Source: Amaurobius ferox (Eukaryota; Arthropoda; Arachnida; Araneae; Amaurobiidae). From it: a stretch of 64,000 nucleotides of DNA. Positions 23,701 through 31,760 of this stretch are shown in pieces. The stretch's first letter is position 1; each line of letters starts with the position of its first letter. The stretch is from the NCBI GenBank assembly GCA_951213105.1, contig OX578136.1, positions 74,280,730 through 74,344,729 on the forward strand, given 5' to 3'. The translations under genes and the position numbers were made by a program. Under the pieces are notes generated by a model that searched no databases, had not been told where the DNA came from, and saw only the letters and a list, made by a program, of their open reading frames with translations.

Positions 23701-26438
23701 TGTATCAAAATCATTGTTTCCATATATCAAAGTTTCTTTATTTCGAATTTTTTGTATGGAACCACTGACTTCGATATATGGAGGTCCAACTATATGTAAC
23801 TAGCTATTGAAAAAGAACTGATAAAAAATGCCCAGTAAATGTCCCATGAATTGTAAAATAGCAAATTTTATCTATCGATACAGAAAATATTTGTATACTA
23901 TAAATATTTGCAATAATTTTACATAATTTTAAGCTGGACAAATTTAAAACTACATTTTACATGTAAAAATTTAAAAAACTTTGCTCAACTGTTGTAAAGA
24001 AATTTTTTTTTAATAAACCTGCAGAAAAAAAACAGTATCAACTCAATTGGTTTCAGAAGCAAAATGATATGAATAGATTGATACATGTATTGAAATTTTG
24101 ATACATTGATAGACAATATATTAATTGAAATGATAAGTTATAAGATATATTAAGAGGTAAAAGGTAATTTATCTAAATAAAGAAACAAAAAGGCAATATG
24201 TTAAAGAGTAATACATCATTCCAAAATATATTGTAAGACAGATCTAATGTAAGTACAAATATCAATATCAAAGCAATTGAAACAGATTGGTGTATGTAAA
24301 TAAACACATTTTATCATTATTCAGTGAACTATCATTGTTTGCATAAAGAACAATATTATCAAAACATAAATTTTGAATAATTTTTCTTTTAATTTTATAA
24401 ATTACAAAATAACTTATATAGTCTTCCCATTTTAGATAATCTGAAAAAATATAAAATTTCACACAAGCCACATCTGATTTCGTTTTACAGTTATTATGAC
24501 CTGAGTTCAAAATTAGCAACTGTTAATCGTATTTTGCAACTATAAATTTTGTAAAAATGACTGAGATTTTACAATTATTCATCTTTTTTTACACCTAACT
24601 TTTTCGGGGGGTTTTTTTTGCATGTATAACACAAATTTTGACTGATCAACTGTTTATTCTTCCTCTTAAAAATCTAACAAACACACATCCTAGATTGTAT
24701 GTGCCTGCACAGACGATCCAAGACAGGGTCACTAAAATAAAAACAATTTATTTTGTAAGTTGTATAATGTAAATGAAATAAATAATTTTGAAATTGCACC
24801 CAAGTAGAACATTTTGGCAACTGGGAAAAATTGATTAGATGCCATTGACACTTTCTAACTCTGATTATAACTACATTTATATTTAAACAGACATTCCTAA
24901 AAGTATTCAAAAGTATTTTGAATGTCTTAAATAGTATACATTTATTAAAATTTTGAATTTTAAATATTTAGGAAAAAAGATATTTTTATTACATTATACT
25001 ATAACACTAGAAAGTAAAAACATACATAAACAAACACAGCAAACCAAAATACAAATTATAATTTTGCTACTGCTATAAATATTGTGTACAATGTACTCGA
25101 TTATTTAGAAATATAATACAAGTTCTGTATTAAACACTGCTCGAGAATATATAACAGTTGTTGTATGTTGTAATATGATATAATCTGCTTCCTAAATGCA
25201 GTCCTTGTTAAACAAAAATATATTCAATCTTTATGAAAATAAATAAAACATTTCAAATTTAAATACTTAAAAGCAAACATATTTCAAAATTTATGTAAAC
25301 AAACACATTTTAAAATTTAAATTACAACTTAACAGCCCATTAACATAAGTGGCAATTAAAAAGTGGGATTTAAATTATTATTCATAAAAACATCTTAATT
25401 TAATTAGGCATCTATTCTTATTTTATTGTATTATTAGAACAAATTACCCGGCATTGCCTGGGTCCTAAATAAGTGCCCATTACTTAAATAATAAAGATAC
25501 AAAATACAGATAATACCACTCAATTTCCAAATCACCTGCTTTGAACTAAAATCATCCTTGCAACACAAATAAATGAAAATTCTAGAAATTGCAAAAGTTC
25601 CTTTACCCACAAAGAAAAATTGAAAAAATTATTGCTATCTCAGTGAGTTTTCATTCAATTTAAACTGAATTGTAGCACTATACTCATAACGATAATATAA
25701 TATCAAATTAAAAAAAAGTAGAACAAAATATTTTCGTAAAGTTAGAAAAATCAATAAATTAAATCCAGTTAGCTTGCAAACAGCTGTTTTTTTAGAGACA
25801 AAATATCTGTCATTTAATTAAAAAACATGATCTTAAATATCGTCTGCTGTAGCAATGAATGAATAAATATAAATTGACGAAATGGCAAAAAATGATCAAT
25901 TTCTGACTTTAAATATTCATTACTTTTAAACTAATTAAAATTTAAAAAATCTCGCTGAGATGCATCGTATGAGGAGCTGAAATACATTTATAGCAAATTA
26001 TGCCGTAGTTCAAAACTTCAATTATCTTCTGTAGATAACATGCACAGACAAACATTTTCTTTTATTCTGTAAAATTTTTATTTTTCCCATTGTGTTTTAT
26101 CACTACTTTGTAGTTAACTCAGTGGTTTCAGATTGGGAGAAAAAGCATGTTAATATTGTGACCATTTATTAAATGTGAAAAATGTGTGTATATAGCCAAT
26201 ATAATACTAAATAACAGGTTATTAGCAGAACATGTGATCAAAATACCATAATGTTTACCTGATCCTCATGAAATAGGTCTTTTGCTTCTTTGTCATGGAA
26301 GTGTGAGCTACCTTCGCCTTCAGACCAGCTGCCCAAAAGCGGACCTTTTTCCACTGCTGGTTCACTACTAAGACCATACCTTTCCCAATCAATTGGCTTA
26401 TTACTGATGTTTGAGGCATCTTTGTCTGTTGTCATGAT
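1776..26438 (-). CDS. SLC12A8: Solute carrier family 12 member 8-like transporter, 10 exons, 3' end outside the window
   Basis: Joined exons 26259-26435, 22249-22389, 19973-20164, 16767-16884, 14105-14218, 11302-11503, 11125-11212, 9594-9740, 5261-5542 and 1776-1977 read through in one frame for 554 codons, every intron GT-AG. The product is an APC-superfamily membrane transporter of the cation-chloride-cotransporter family. Matching landmarks of SLC12A8 are [20 protein letters not shown] (residues 66-85), [20 protein letters not shown] (within exon 6) and [20 protein letters not shown] (exon 8). The mammalian protein is about 710 residues and has a second hydrophobic segment near its C-terminus; that is missing here, so the gene should continue past base 1. 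Mammalian SLC12A8 has been proposed to carry nicotinamide mononucleotide, which is disputed; substrate here is unknown. Naming by memory of the vertebrate protein, not by a search. Confidence 0.9.
1978..5260 (-). other. SLC12A8 intron 9
   Basis: AT-rich intron of 3.3 kb. Contains a poly-C run near 4467-4477 and a short (TA)n patch near 3578-3600. No transposon end or coding remnant was recognised. Confidence 0.75.
5261..5542 (-). CDS. SLC12A8: SLC12A8-like exon 9
   Basis: Residues 394-487, phase 0 at both ends. Opens [20 protein letters not shown], matching the human GKGPNKTPVAAICL segment, and carries two hydrophobic stretches ([20 protein letters not shown] and [20 protein letters not shown]), then a soluble stretch ending SAYGSTADK. 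Donor GTGAGA, acceptor ATTTCAG. Confidence 0.92.
5930..7110. repeat. Degenerate tandem array, period roughly 135-150 bp
   Basis: Recurring blocks in the same order: ACAGTGATGAATCTT (6012) and ACAGTGATGAGTCTT (7091); GAAATATCC or GAAATACCC (6717, 6851, 6987); CTTTCTTAATATG-like and CCTTCCTTACTG-like blocks; and CATG or ATCATGTCACTTGTTCAT-like blocks (6666, 6957). The copies have drifted far apart. The hAT MITE at 6180-6521 interrupts the array, so the array is older. Confidence 0.45.
6180..6521. mobile_element. hAT-type MITE, 342 bp, perfect 8-bp target duplication
   Basis: Terminal inverted repeats CAGGGGTGGCCAACCC at the left end and its exact complement at the right end. CACTAGAT stands immediately outside both ends (6172-6179, 6522-6529). 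Terminal CAGGGGTGG and an 8-bp duplication are hallmarks of hAT elements. The interior is non-coding and includes a (TA)n tract at 6247-6267. Confidence 0.93.
7733..8953 (+). mobile_element. Tc1/mariner element, 1221 bp, both ends present
   Basis: Inverted ends CACTATATGGCCAAAAGTAT at 7733 and complement at 8953, with the TA target dinucleotide duplicated outside (7731-7732, 8954-8955). The ends match over about 26 bp. Carries one broken transposase, so it is non-autonomous. It sits in SLC12A8 intron 8, antisense to the gene. Confidence 0.95.
7857..8889 (+). pseudogene. Tc1-type transposase, disabled
   Basis: The reading frame opens [16 protein letters not shown] (N-terminal helix-turn-helix region), then stop codons and a frameshift break it. 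After the shift come WSDES (first catalytic D), [23 protein letters not shown] (second D) and [15 protein letters not shown] (catalytic E). I count 34 residues between the second D and the E, the DD34E spacing of the Tc1 group. At least three in-frame stops (about 8025, 8245, 8551) plus the frameshift near 8345 make it inactive. Confidence 0.92.
9146..9518. repeat. Foldback element with about 180-bp inverted arms
   Basis: AACTTTGTTAAAAGC at 9146-9160 is answered by its complement at 9504-9518, and the similarity continues inward to GGTTGCCAATGGTGA (9311-9325) against TCACCATTAGCAACC (9340-9354), a 14-base loop. Arms agree at roughly three of four positions. Related arms occur at 59109-59342 and 21385-21500. 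Confidence 0.8.
9594..9740 (-). CDS. SLC12A8: SLC12A8-like exon 8
   Basis: Residues 345-393, phase 0 at both ends. [20 protein letters not shown] is a transmembrane helix, followed by [20 protein letters not shown] and ending FLGKG. Human SLC12A8 has [20 protein letters not shown] at this point. Acceptor CTTGTAG, donor GTAAGT. Confidence 0.95.
9741..11124 (-). other. SLC12A8 intron 7
   Basis: 1.4 kb, AT-rich. Contains a weak tandem repeat at about 10040-10440, where CACATGCATATTTTGAAAAA, CACATGTGTATTCACAAAAA and ACATGTGCATTTTGAAAAAT recur about 125-130 bp apart. Nothing else recognised. Confidence 0.6.
11125..11212 (-). CDS. SLC12A8: SLC12A8-like exon 7
   Basis: Residues 315-344 with the two bases carried from exon 6. 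[20 protein letters not shown] is a transmembrane helix; TDYMIAEK at the end matches the human YDFLIAEK. Ends in phase 0. Donor GTAAGT, acceptor AATTTCAG. Only 89 bp of intron separates it from exon 6. Confidence 0.95.
11302..11503 (-). CDS. SLC12A8: SLC12A8-like exon 6
   Basis: Residues 248-314 plus two bases. Begins with [20 protein letters not shown], an extracellular loop with a possible N-glycosylation site NNT, then [20 protein letters not shown] and [35 protein letters not shown] is the most conserved block of the SLC12 family. Acceptor TAACAG, donor GTATAT. Confidence 0.96.
11504..14104 (-). other. SLC12A8 intron 5
   Basis: Contains a small inverted pair TGTCTGGTACA (about 12089) and TGTACCAGACA (about 12263); a perfect 13-bp inverted repeat at 12535-12583; a roughly 60-bp direct repeat containing CTTAATATATAAGAATATCA at 12944 and 13233; and a GC-richer patch at 13330-13640 that ends in a short TTATTATAAGTAGAGAT motif, probably an old transposon end. 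Confidence 0.55.
12535..12583. repeat. Perfect 13-bp inverted repeat
   Basis: CCGCTAAATGAGA at 12535-12547 and its exact complement at 12571-12583 enclose a 23-base loop. Either the core of a small palindromic element or chance in AT-rich DNA; the CG content of the arms argues against chance. Confidence 0.5.
14105..14218 (-). CDS. SLC12A8: SLC12A8-like exon 5
   Basis: Residues 210-247, phase 1 at both ends. [20 protein letters not shown] matches human [20 protein letters not shown] almost residue for residue. [18 protein letters not shown] forms a membrane helix. Acceptor TTTTCAG, donor GTAAGT. Confidence 0.96.
14511..14573. repeat. (TA)n microsatellite
   Basis: About 60 bp of alternating T and A, abutting the 3' end of the retroelement tail at 14576-14699. 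On the minus strand it follows the element's last unique bases, as at the other copy. Confidence 0.95.
14576..14699 (-). mobile_element. 5'-truncated tail of the RT-encoding retroelement
   Basis: On the minus strand this runs CCTTCTATCTTTATCCTTAG, then TACTCATTTGTAACAGATAT, then CATACAGTAGTTTATGC, then GATTAAAATCTTTCAATTT, closely matching 37410-37530 downstream of the reverse-transcriptase ORF; I see only a few differences over about 120 bp. Both sides are (TA)n. Confidence 0.93.
14700..14775. repeat. (TA)n microsatellite
   Basis: About 75 bp of TA repeat on the 5' side of the truncated retroelement tail. Host sequence resumes at about 14776. Confidence 0.95.
16767..16884 (-). CDS. SLC12A8: SLC12A8-like exon 4
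   Basis: Residues 171-209 plus one base. Reads [20 protein letters not shown] then [20 protein letters not shown]. The upstream acceptor GCTTTTAG at 16885 was chosen over the CAG six bases inside because it gives the same residue count as human CVAGAMYITGFAES. Donor GTAAGA. Confidence 0.94.
17884..17930. repeat. Perfect 17-bp hairpin, 13-base loop
   Basis: TTGGTATCATTTTAAAG at 17884-17900 and its exact complement at 17914-17930. Adjacent phrases (GGGATATAACTAAAAAATAA, CACCAAATTTCAAAAACATC) read like the interior of an old dispersed repeat, so a repeat origin is more likely than a small RNA. Confidence 0.75.
19190..19463 (-). mobile_element. Nested hAT termini (CAGGGGTGT type)
   Basis: Two same-orientation hAT ends occur 74 bp apart. 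Read on the minus strand, CAGGGGTGTCGAAAGTCC starts at about 19463 and CAGGGGTGTGGAATC at about 19389; each is preceded on that strand by TGAAA. The text between and beyond (GTGGCCTCTAAACATAAAAA) is typical of SPIN-like hAT MITEs. No matching opposite ends were found. Confidence 0.6.
19973..20164 (-). CDS. SLC12A8: SLC12A8-like exon 3
   Basis: Residues 107-170, phase 0 at both ends. Opens [20 protein letters not shown] (transmembrane), continues [20 protein letters not shown] and ends [15 protein letters not shown]. Human has GNTGVLLGMFLVSFVILVAL, LSGIGVGER and GGQTGGTIGLLYVFGQ in the same order. Acceptor GTTTCAG, donor GTATGA. Confidence 0.96.
20700..21110. repeat. Degenerate tandem repeat, about 145-bp period, three copies
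   Basis: Each unit contains TCTAATT-AAATTTTCAA-like, TTTCCTTT or TTTCATTTG, GAATGAGACCAAAACCAAGA or AAATGAGACCAAAACTGAAA or GAATGACACCACAATCAAGA, then ATTCTAACTA-AGTG-AAGTGCT, in that order near 20710-20800, 20852-20950 and 20998-21095. Confidence 0.75.
21385..21500. repeat. Single arm of the foldback repeat family
   Basis: AGAATCAACTGGTTTTGGAC followed by CAGCTTCCTTTGTCAAGACT parallels the arms at 9168-9235 (AGTATCAACCAGTTTTGAAG, CAGCCTTCTTCATAAGGACA) and 59228-59342. A weak second arm may lie near 21535-21560. Confidence 0.55.
22249..22389 (-). CDS. SLC12A8: SLC12A8-like exon 2
   Basis: Residues 60-106, phase 0 at both ends. [20 protein letters not shown] then [20 protein letters not shown] and LRVGWIV: the conserved entry to the first membrane helix. 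Human has [20 protein letters not shown]. Acceptor ATTATAG, donor GTAAGT. Confidence 0.97.
22390..26258 (-). other. SLC12A8 intron 1
   Basis: 3.9 kb, very AT-rich. A hAT-like end (on the minus strand CAGGGTTGGACAAATATTTC, from about 23366) is the only transposon signal. No exon with convincing borders. Confidence 0.6.
26259..26438 (-). CDS. SLC12A8: SLC12A8-like exon 1 with start codon
   Basis: Residues 1-59 from the ATG at 26433-26435. Hydrophilic cytoplasmic N-terminus: [40 protein letters not shown], and [12 protein letters not shown] at the donor GTAAAC. Three bases upstream of the ATG is TTTCTTATTAG, a good acceptor, so an untranslated first exon probably lies further right. This start fits because no upstream in-frame ATG is reachable without crossing that acceptor. 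Confidence 0.88.
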
Positions 26439-29432
26439 CTAATAAGAAATTTAAAACTGAAAGGAAAAAGAAAAATGTTATAAATAAATTTACTATAATG
26501 TATGTAGGGAAAATAGTAAATAATCAAAACGAATACATCAAATAATAAAAAAATAACAAACCAATAATAAAAAGGTAGTACATCAATATTCAATAATAAA
26601 AAAAGTTGTACATAATAGTAAAAGGTAGTTAACCAATAATAAAAAGAAAAGTTAACACAATAGTAAAGATAGTTTTATTCAAAACTGATCAGGAGCCTTG
26701 TATTGAGATCAGATGAGAAGGAAAAACATAATTGTTACAAATGCTACAGATATTATATAGCACAGATGTCCATAATATTAACTGTGATCTACCGATAGAT
26801 CGCATAACGGTTTTTGACCAATCTCAAAATTTATAAAAAAAAATTGTAAAATATGGAAGCTTAAATTAAAATATTTTTGATACTATATTTTTATAGTAAA
26901 TTCTTGTTCGCCTCAATTTTTGAAAAGTGTTTATGTAAAAATTAGTGGACACAGTCCAGTTATATAGCATTTATAGGAATTTATTCTGGTAAGTGCATAC
27001 TAATGAGATAGGTACAAGGCAAGCACAAAGTAAGAGAGAAGTAAGGGTTTACCAACACTTGGCATATTTCTGCAGACTATGTACTCCAAAATTACCTACT
27101 GTTTACATTCTTCTCTCTAACATAAAGAATCACTGGAATTGGGAACATAATATTTTGAACTACAGTCAGGGCCATGATGAGGGTGGGGTGGTTACTTCAG
27201 GCATCTTTTCACAGGAGCACCGAAATTCAAATTTGTATTACAGTTTTAAAAACTGAAAATAATTTTAAAACAAAGCACTGACTTTTCTAAAAAATTAGTT
27301 GCAGAACCAGGAAGCCAAAAGAAAAACAATATTTAGTACTCAGAAAATATAAACACAATTTTAATAATATATCCTCTCACAATTGAGATTCAACTTGGGT
27401 TAGATAATAAGAAAAAAGACAATCCTTCAGGAAATTAGAATTTTTTTAAATGCCTCCTTCCTCAATTCAAGACGATACCTGAATTGTGGTGTTATGAATT
27501 GATATCAACTTTTAGGAATCAGATTAACTTAAATAATCCATTTTGATTTAAGGTGCCATGAGTGACAGGAAAAAAAATAACATTTCTCATGAAAATTAGT
27601 AAAATTTTTATATATTTAAAACACTATATGAATCAGAATCGAAGAAAGCCCCTCTCCTCCTCAAACTAAGTTCACTCTTCATAAGACATTAAACACTATA
27701 TACCTTCGCAGTTAAGGCACCTCTTAAAAAATTGTATTTCCCCGGAGAAAGTCTTTAAATAATTATAGTTATTTAGCTATGAGACCTGTGCTGACAAAAA
27801 TTAAGCCAAGGTTTAATTCATTGTGCCAAAATAAGCAAGCTTATCCGTCTCATTAAATTCATTGTTTCAACTTTTTTTGTAAATTTTTAATTTTAATTTA
27901 TTATATTATTTTTTTTTTTTTTGTTGTTGTTTTTTTATTGTTTTTATATATTTTGTCTAAAGACGTACCAAAAATAGGTTCTTAATTTTTATTATAAAAA
28001 ATGAATTTTACAACATTATGAGTATTTAATTTAAATTAAATATATTTGTTAGTCACTGTGATACAGTTATTATACTTGTTATTAATGTAATGTTTCCTAG
28101 TATTATTTTCCAGAAAAATATTTTTTTTATATGTCATCAGTTACAGCCAACAGGTGTGCGGTTGGTTCTCTGTAATTTTAAAGTGTGAAAGGGGAGTCCA
28201 AAAAGTTTAAAACCACTGCTTTATGAAACATCATAATATACATCTAGCTATATACTTTGTTTTACTGCAAATCACAGATATGCCGATTTTGCTAATGTAA
28301 TCGTAAGCAAACATTTAGGACCACAATATGTAAAATAAAAGCATGGGTAAATTTGCCCTTGCTATGCAAATATTTTTTTACATATTTTGATTATTTCTTT
28401 AGATGTGCATACAAAAATTTTGTGAAATATACAAATAAGAATTTAAATAATTGACATCCCCCTTTTAAATATATTAATACATTAATATCAGAATAATTGC
28501 ATTCCAATGCTTTATTTATATTTAAAATTTAAATATGTCATATTTATTAGTACAAAATCTAATCATTTAATGAGCACTATCATGTGGATATATTAAGGAA
28601 TGGTTTCCTGGAAATTTGTTTAGAATAAAACTGGGACCAACAATCAATAACATAAGGATAGAAGAAAAAAATAAGATATTGAATCTTATTTTTTTCTTCT
28701 AACAAAAGTCACTACAAATATCTAGAAACTGAATGCGTACCATTAAATATGTTAGATAAAAGTTCAATGTGATAATTTCATAATTTACAGATGCGATCAT
28801 TATGCATTGTCAACTAGTACCATATGTTAAAGCGTAATAGTATCAAACAGTACAATCTCTAGAACTACCTAGGTTTAAATACTGTCAAAATAACATAAAA
28901 TAAGATCCAATCTAATGCGAAGATTAAAAACTAATGAAAACTTATTAAACGAAAAAAAAATATTTTTAAAGAGTAAATTGTGAAATCTGATATTTTACAA
29001 GTACAGCGACAAGGAAATGAAATCTTTATATAATCTTAAATTTGAAGTAATTTAAAATGTGGGTCATTCCAAAAATTGATGTAAAGTATTTTTAATTTTA
29101 TAATATTTTGAGCTTTTCAATTAAATTAACTCAAACACGGATGACAAGTTCTGCAAATAACGGGAATCACAAAATATTATCTAGATGCAATCTGTCATTA
29201 ATCACCTGTTACATATGATCGGACAATGAACCATATGGCCTACAGCAGCTGTCATCCATGCCTACAGGTGTTCTTGTGCTATTGAACTTCAAGAAAAACA
29301 ATTCAAAAAAATTATTCAAAACATAACATTCGGAACGAACTCTACTTGGAGAACGATTCAAATCTGCGTTGAATGATTACTTTTACTTGAGTACAGGGAG
29401 GTAATTGAGCATTCTCTACTTTCATGTGACTT
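26439..29432. other. Upstream flank or 5' UTR intron of SLC12A8-like gene
   Basis: 3 kb with no coding exon. A hAT-like relic starts near 26766 (CAGATGTCCATAATATTAAC then GATCTACCGATAGATCGC). Another hAT end is at 28190-28222 (minus strand CAGTGGTTTTAAACTTTTTG). CAATAATAAAAA is scattered four times at 26540-26645. A T-rich run is at 27903-27935. The first SLC12A8 exon cannot be placed by eye. Confidence 0.5.
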
Positions 29433-29502
29433 CAATAGAGCTGTTTCAACCACGTGGCACTCTCTTAGTAACGAGCCTTAGCAACGGTTGCTGGTGGTCA
29501 AA
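29433..29502 (+). promoter_or_regulatory. Inverted copy of the THAP promoter block (left arm)
   Basis: CAATAGAGCTGTTTCA at 29433 and AGCAACGGTTGCTGGTGG followed by TCAAA at 29480-29502 reproduce, inverted, the block at 31657-31724 upstream of the THAP exon. It contains an E-box CACGTG (29451-29456) and the near-palindrome AGCAACGGTTGCT. It points inward, toward the minisatellite. Confidence 0.7.
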
Positions 29503-29645
29503 CAACTTATAGATAGGCCATTGCTATACACGTTGTACGTTGCTTCAAAAATATTAATAATTATGTCATCTAAATATTTTTCAGGATATGGATGATCGAG
29601 CTAAAGCTCGATATTCTTTATTTGTCATGATATTAATAATTTTAA
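29503..29645. other. Short spacer between left arm and minisatellite
   Basis: AT-rich, with an acceptor-like TATTTTTCAG just before an ATG at 29588. That ATG leads straight into the minisatellite, so I do not call a gene. Confidence 0.5.
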
Positions 29646-31187
29646 AATGTTTAACATTTGCTTATGCCAGGGTTATTTTAAATGTAAAAATACGCATAGC
29701 ATTAAAATGTCTTGAAAAGTGTGGGGGGGGGGGGGGGGGCAACTGCTTAACATTTGCTTATGTCAGGGTTATTTTAAATGAAAAATACGCATAACATTAA
29801 AAAGTCTTGAAAAGTGTGTGTGGGGGGGGGGGGGGGGGCAACTGTTTAACATTTGCTTATGCAGGGTTATTTTAAATGTAAAATACGCATAGCATTAAAA
29901 TGTCTTGAAAAGTGTGGGGGGGGGGGGCAACTGCTTAACATTTGCTTATGTCAGGGTTATTTTAAATGAAAAATACGCATAACATTAAAAAGTCTTGAAA
30001 AGTGTGTGTGGGGGGGGGCAACTGTTTAACATTTGCTTATGCCAGGGTTATTTTAAATGAAAAATACGCATAACATTAAAAAGTCTTGAAAAGTGTGGGG
30101 GGGGGGCAACTGTTTAACATTTGTTTATGCCAGGGTTATTTTAAATGAAAAATACGCATAGCATTAAAAAGTGTGGGGGGGGGGGGGGCAACTGTTTAAC
30201 ATTTGCTTATGCCAGGGTTATTTTAAATGAAAAATACGCATAACATTAAAAAGTCTCGAAAAGTGCGTGGGGGGGGGGGGGGCAACTGTTTAACATTTGC
30301 TTATGCCAGGGTTATTTTAAATGAAAAATGCGCATAACATTAAAAAGTCTTGAAAAGTGTGTGTGTGGGGGGGGGGGGGCAACTGCTTAACATATGATTA
30401 TGCCAGGGTTATTTTAAATGAAAAATACGCATAACATTAAAAAGTCTCGAAAAGTGCGTGGGGGGGGGGCAACTGTTTAACATTTGCTTATGCCAGGGTT
30501 ATTTTAAATGAAAAATGCGCATAACATTAAAAAGTCTTGAAAAGTGTGTGTGGGGGGGGGGGGGCAACTGCTTAACATTTGATTATGCCAGGGTTATTTT
30601 AAATGAAAAATACGCATAACATTAAAAGTCTCGAAAAGTGCGTGGGGGGGGGGGCAACTGTTTAACATTTGCTTATGTCAGGGTTATTTTAAATGAAAAA
30701 TGCGCATAACATTAAAAAGTCTTAAAAAGTGTGTGTGGGGTGGGGGGCAACTGCTTAACATTTGATTATGCCAGGGTTATTTTAAATGAAAAATACGCAT
30801 AACATTAAAAAGTCTCGAAAAGTGCGTGGGGGGGGGGCAACTGTTTAACATTTGCTTATGCCAGGGTTATTTTAAATGAAAAATGCGCATAACATTAAAA
30901 AGTCTTGAAAAGTGTGTGGGGGGGGGGCAACTGTTTAACATTTGCTTATGCCAGGGTTATTTTAAATGAAAAATACGCATAACATTAAAAAGTCTCGAAA
31001 AGTGCGTGGGGGGGGGGGCAACTGTTTAACATTTGCTTATGCCAGGGTTATTTTAAATGAAAAATGCGCATAACATTAAAAAGTCTTGAAAAGTGTGTGT
31101 GTGGGGGGGGGCAACTGCTAAACATTTGATTATGCCAGGGTTATTTTAAATGAAAAATACGCATAACATTAAAAAGTCTTGAAAAGT
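29646..31187. repeat. G-run-rich minisatellite, 17 units of about 85-97 bp
   Basis: Each unit is TTTAACATTTGCTTATGCC, AGGGTTATTTTAAATGAAAA, ATACGCATAACATTAAAAAG, TCTTGAAAAGTG, then 7-18 G and CAACTG. Unit starts after the first fall near 29740, 29839, 29929, 30019, 30106, 30189, 30283, 30380, 30470, 30564, 30655, 30747, 30838, 30928, 31019 and 31112. From about unit 7 onward two variants alternate (ATACGC with TCTCG and GTGCGTG; ATGCGC with TCTTG and GTGTGTG), giving a dimeric higher-order repeat. Confidence 0.97.
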
Positions 31188-31440
31188 GGGGGGTTCACTG
31201 CAAACTTTCCTGTGCTTCAAATTTTCAGTATTCCAATCTTTTCTGTTGATTCTTAAAGGCCATTCTTTGCTTTTCCCTTTATTTTCAATTATTCTAGGGA
31301 ATGAAAAAAATGATACAATTAATTACGTCACAAATCGCCATTATCAAATTCAATTACTTTATCTTAAAGAAATTATGATTATATATGATATCGGCCGGAT
31401 ATAATTTTAATAAAACGACTTTTTTAAAAAAAATTCACAC
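31188..31440. other. Probable first intron of the THAP gene
   Basis: Sequence between the minisatellite and the THAP donor site. If the donor is used, this and the minisatellite lie within the gene's first intron. Confidence 0.4.
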
Positions 31441-31580
31441 CAAAACGTATCCCGGCGCTCTTCACTAAAACGTCTTTTTGACTCATTTCCTCTAATTAAT
31501 ACCGCAGGGATTCTAAAAAAAGATTTGCTGTCTCGATCAGGACGATTTCCGCATTTGAAAACACCACAAGCGGTAGGCAT
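31441..31580 (-). CDS. THAP-type zinc-finger protein, first coding exon
   Basis: Starts MPTACGVFKCGNRPDRDSKS, then FFRIPAVLIRGNESKRRFSE and ERRDTFW. MP-x3-C-x4-C, the FFRIP motif and SEERRDTFW are the first half of a THAP DNA-binding domain (C2CH zinc finger); the second Cys and His should lie in the next exon. After TTTG comes GTGTGA, a plausible donor. An upstream in-frame ATG at 31605-31607 would add nine residues, but THAP domains normally sit at the very N-terminus, so the second Met is chosen. THAP proteins include host transcription factors and P-element-like transposases; which one this is cannot be decided from half a domain. No downstream exon was identified. Confidence 0.72.
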
Positions 31581-31656
31581 AATGACAAATATAAAATTTT
31601 GTAACACTATACACGGCAGTATATCTACAATTGACTCAAACGCAAAGCCAGCAATA

Positions 31657-31760
31657 TTTGACCACCAGCAACGGTTGCTAGGTGGTAGCTTGGCGATGTG
31701 ACGTCAGGTGAAAAAGCTCTATTGCGAAATAAATAAACAAACATCCCGCAACCGGAAGAG
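31657..31760 (-). promoter_or_regulatory. TATA-less promoter of the THAP exon
   Basis: 80-180 bp upstream of the THAP ATG. Contains a full CRE TGACGTCA (31699-31706), an ETS core CCGGAAG (31752-31758), and AGCAACGGTTGCT (31667-31679). Locally richer in CG than its surroundings. Homologous in inverted orientation to 29433-29502. Confidence 0.6.

Noticed and set aside
29588..29794. ORF starting MDDRAKARYSLF ahead of the minisatellite
   Set aside because: After about 15 residues it reads the tandem repeat and poly-G; no domain and no partner exon.
29646..31187. CRISPR-like regular repeat array
   Set aside because: Units are contiguous and homologous over their full length, with no unique spacers, in a eukaryotic intron context.
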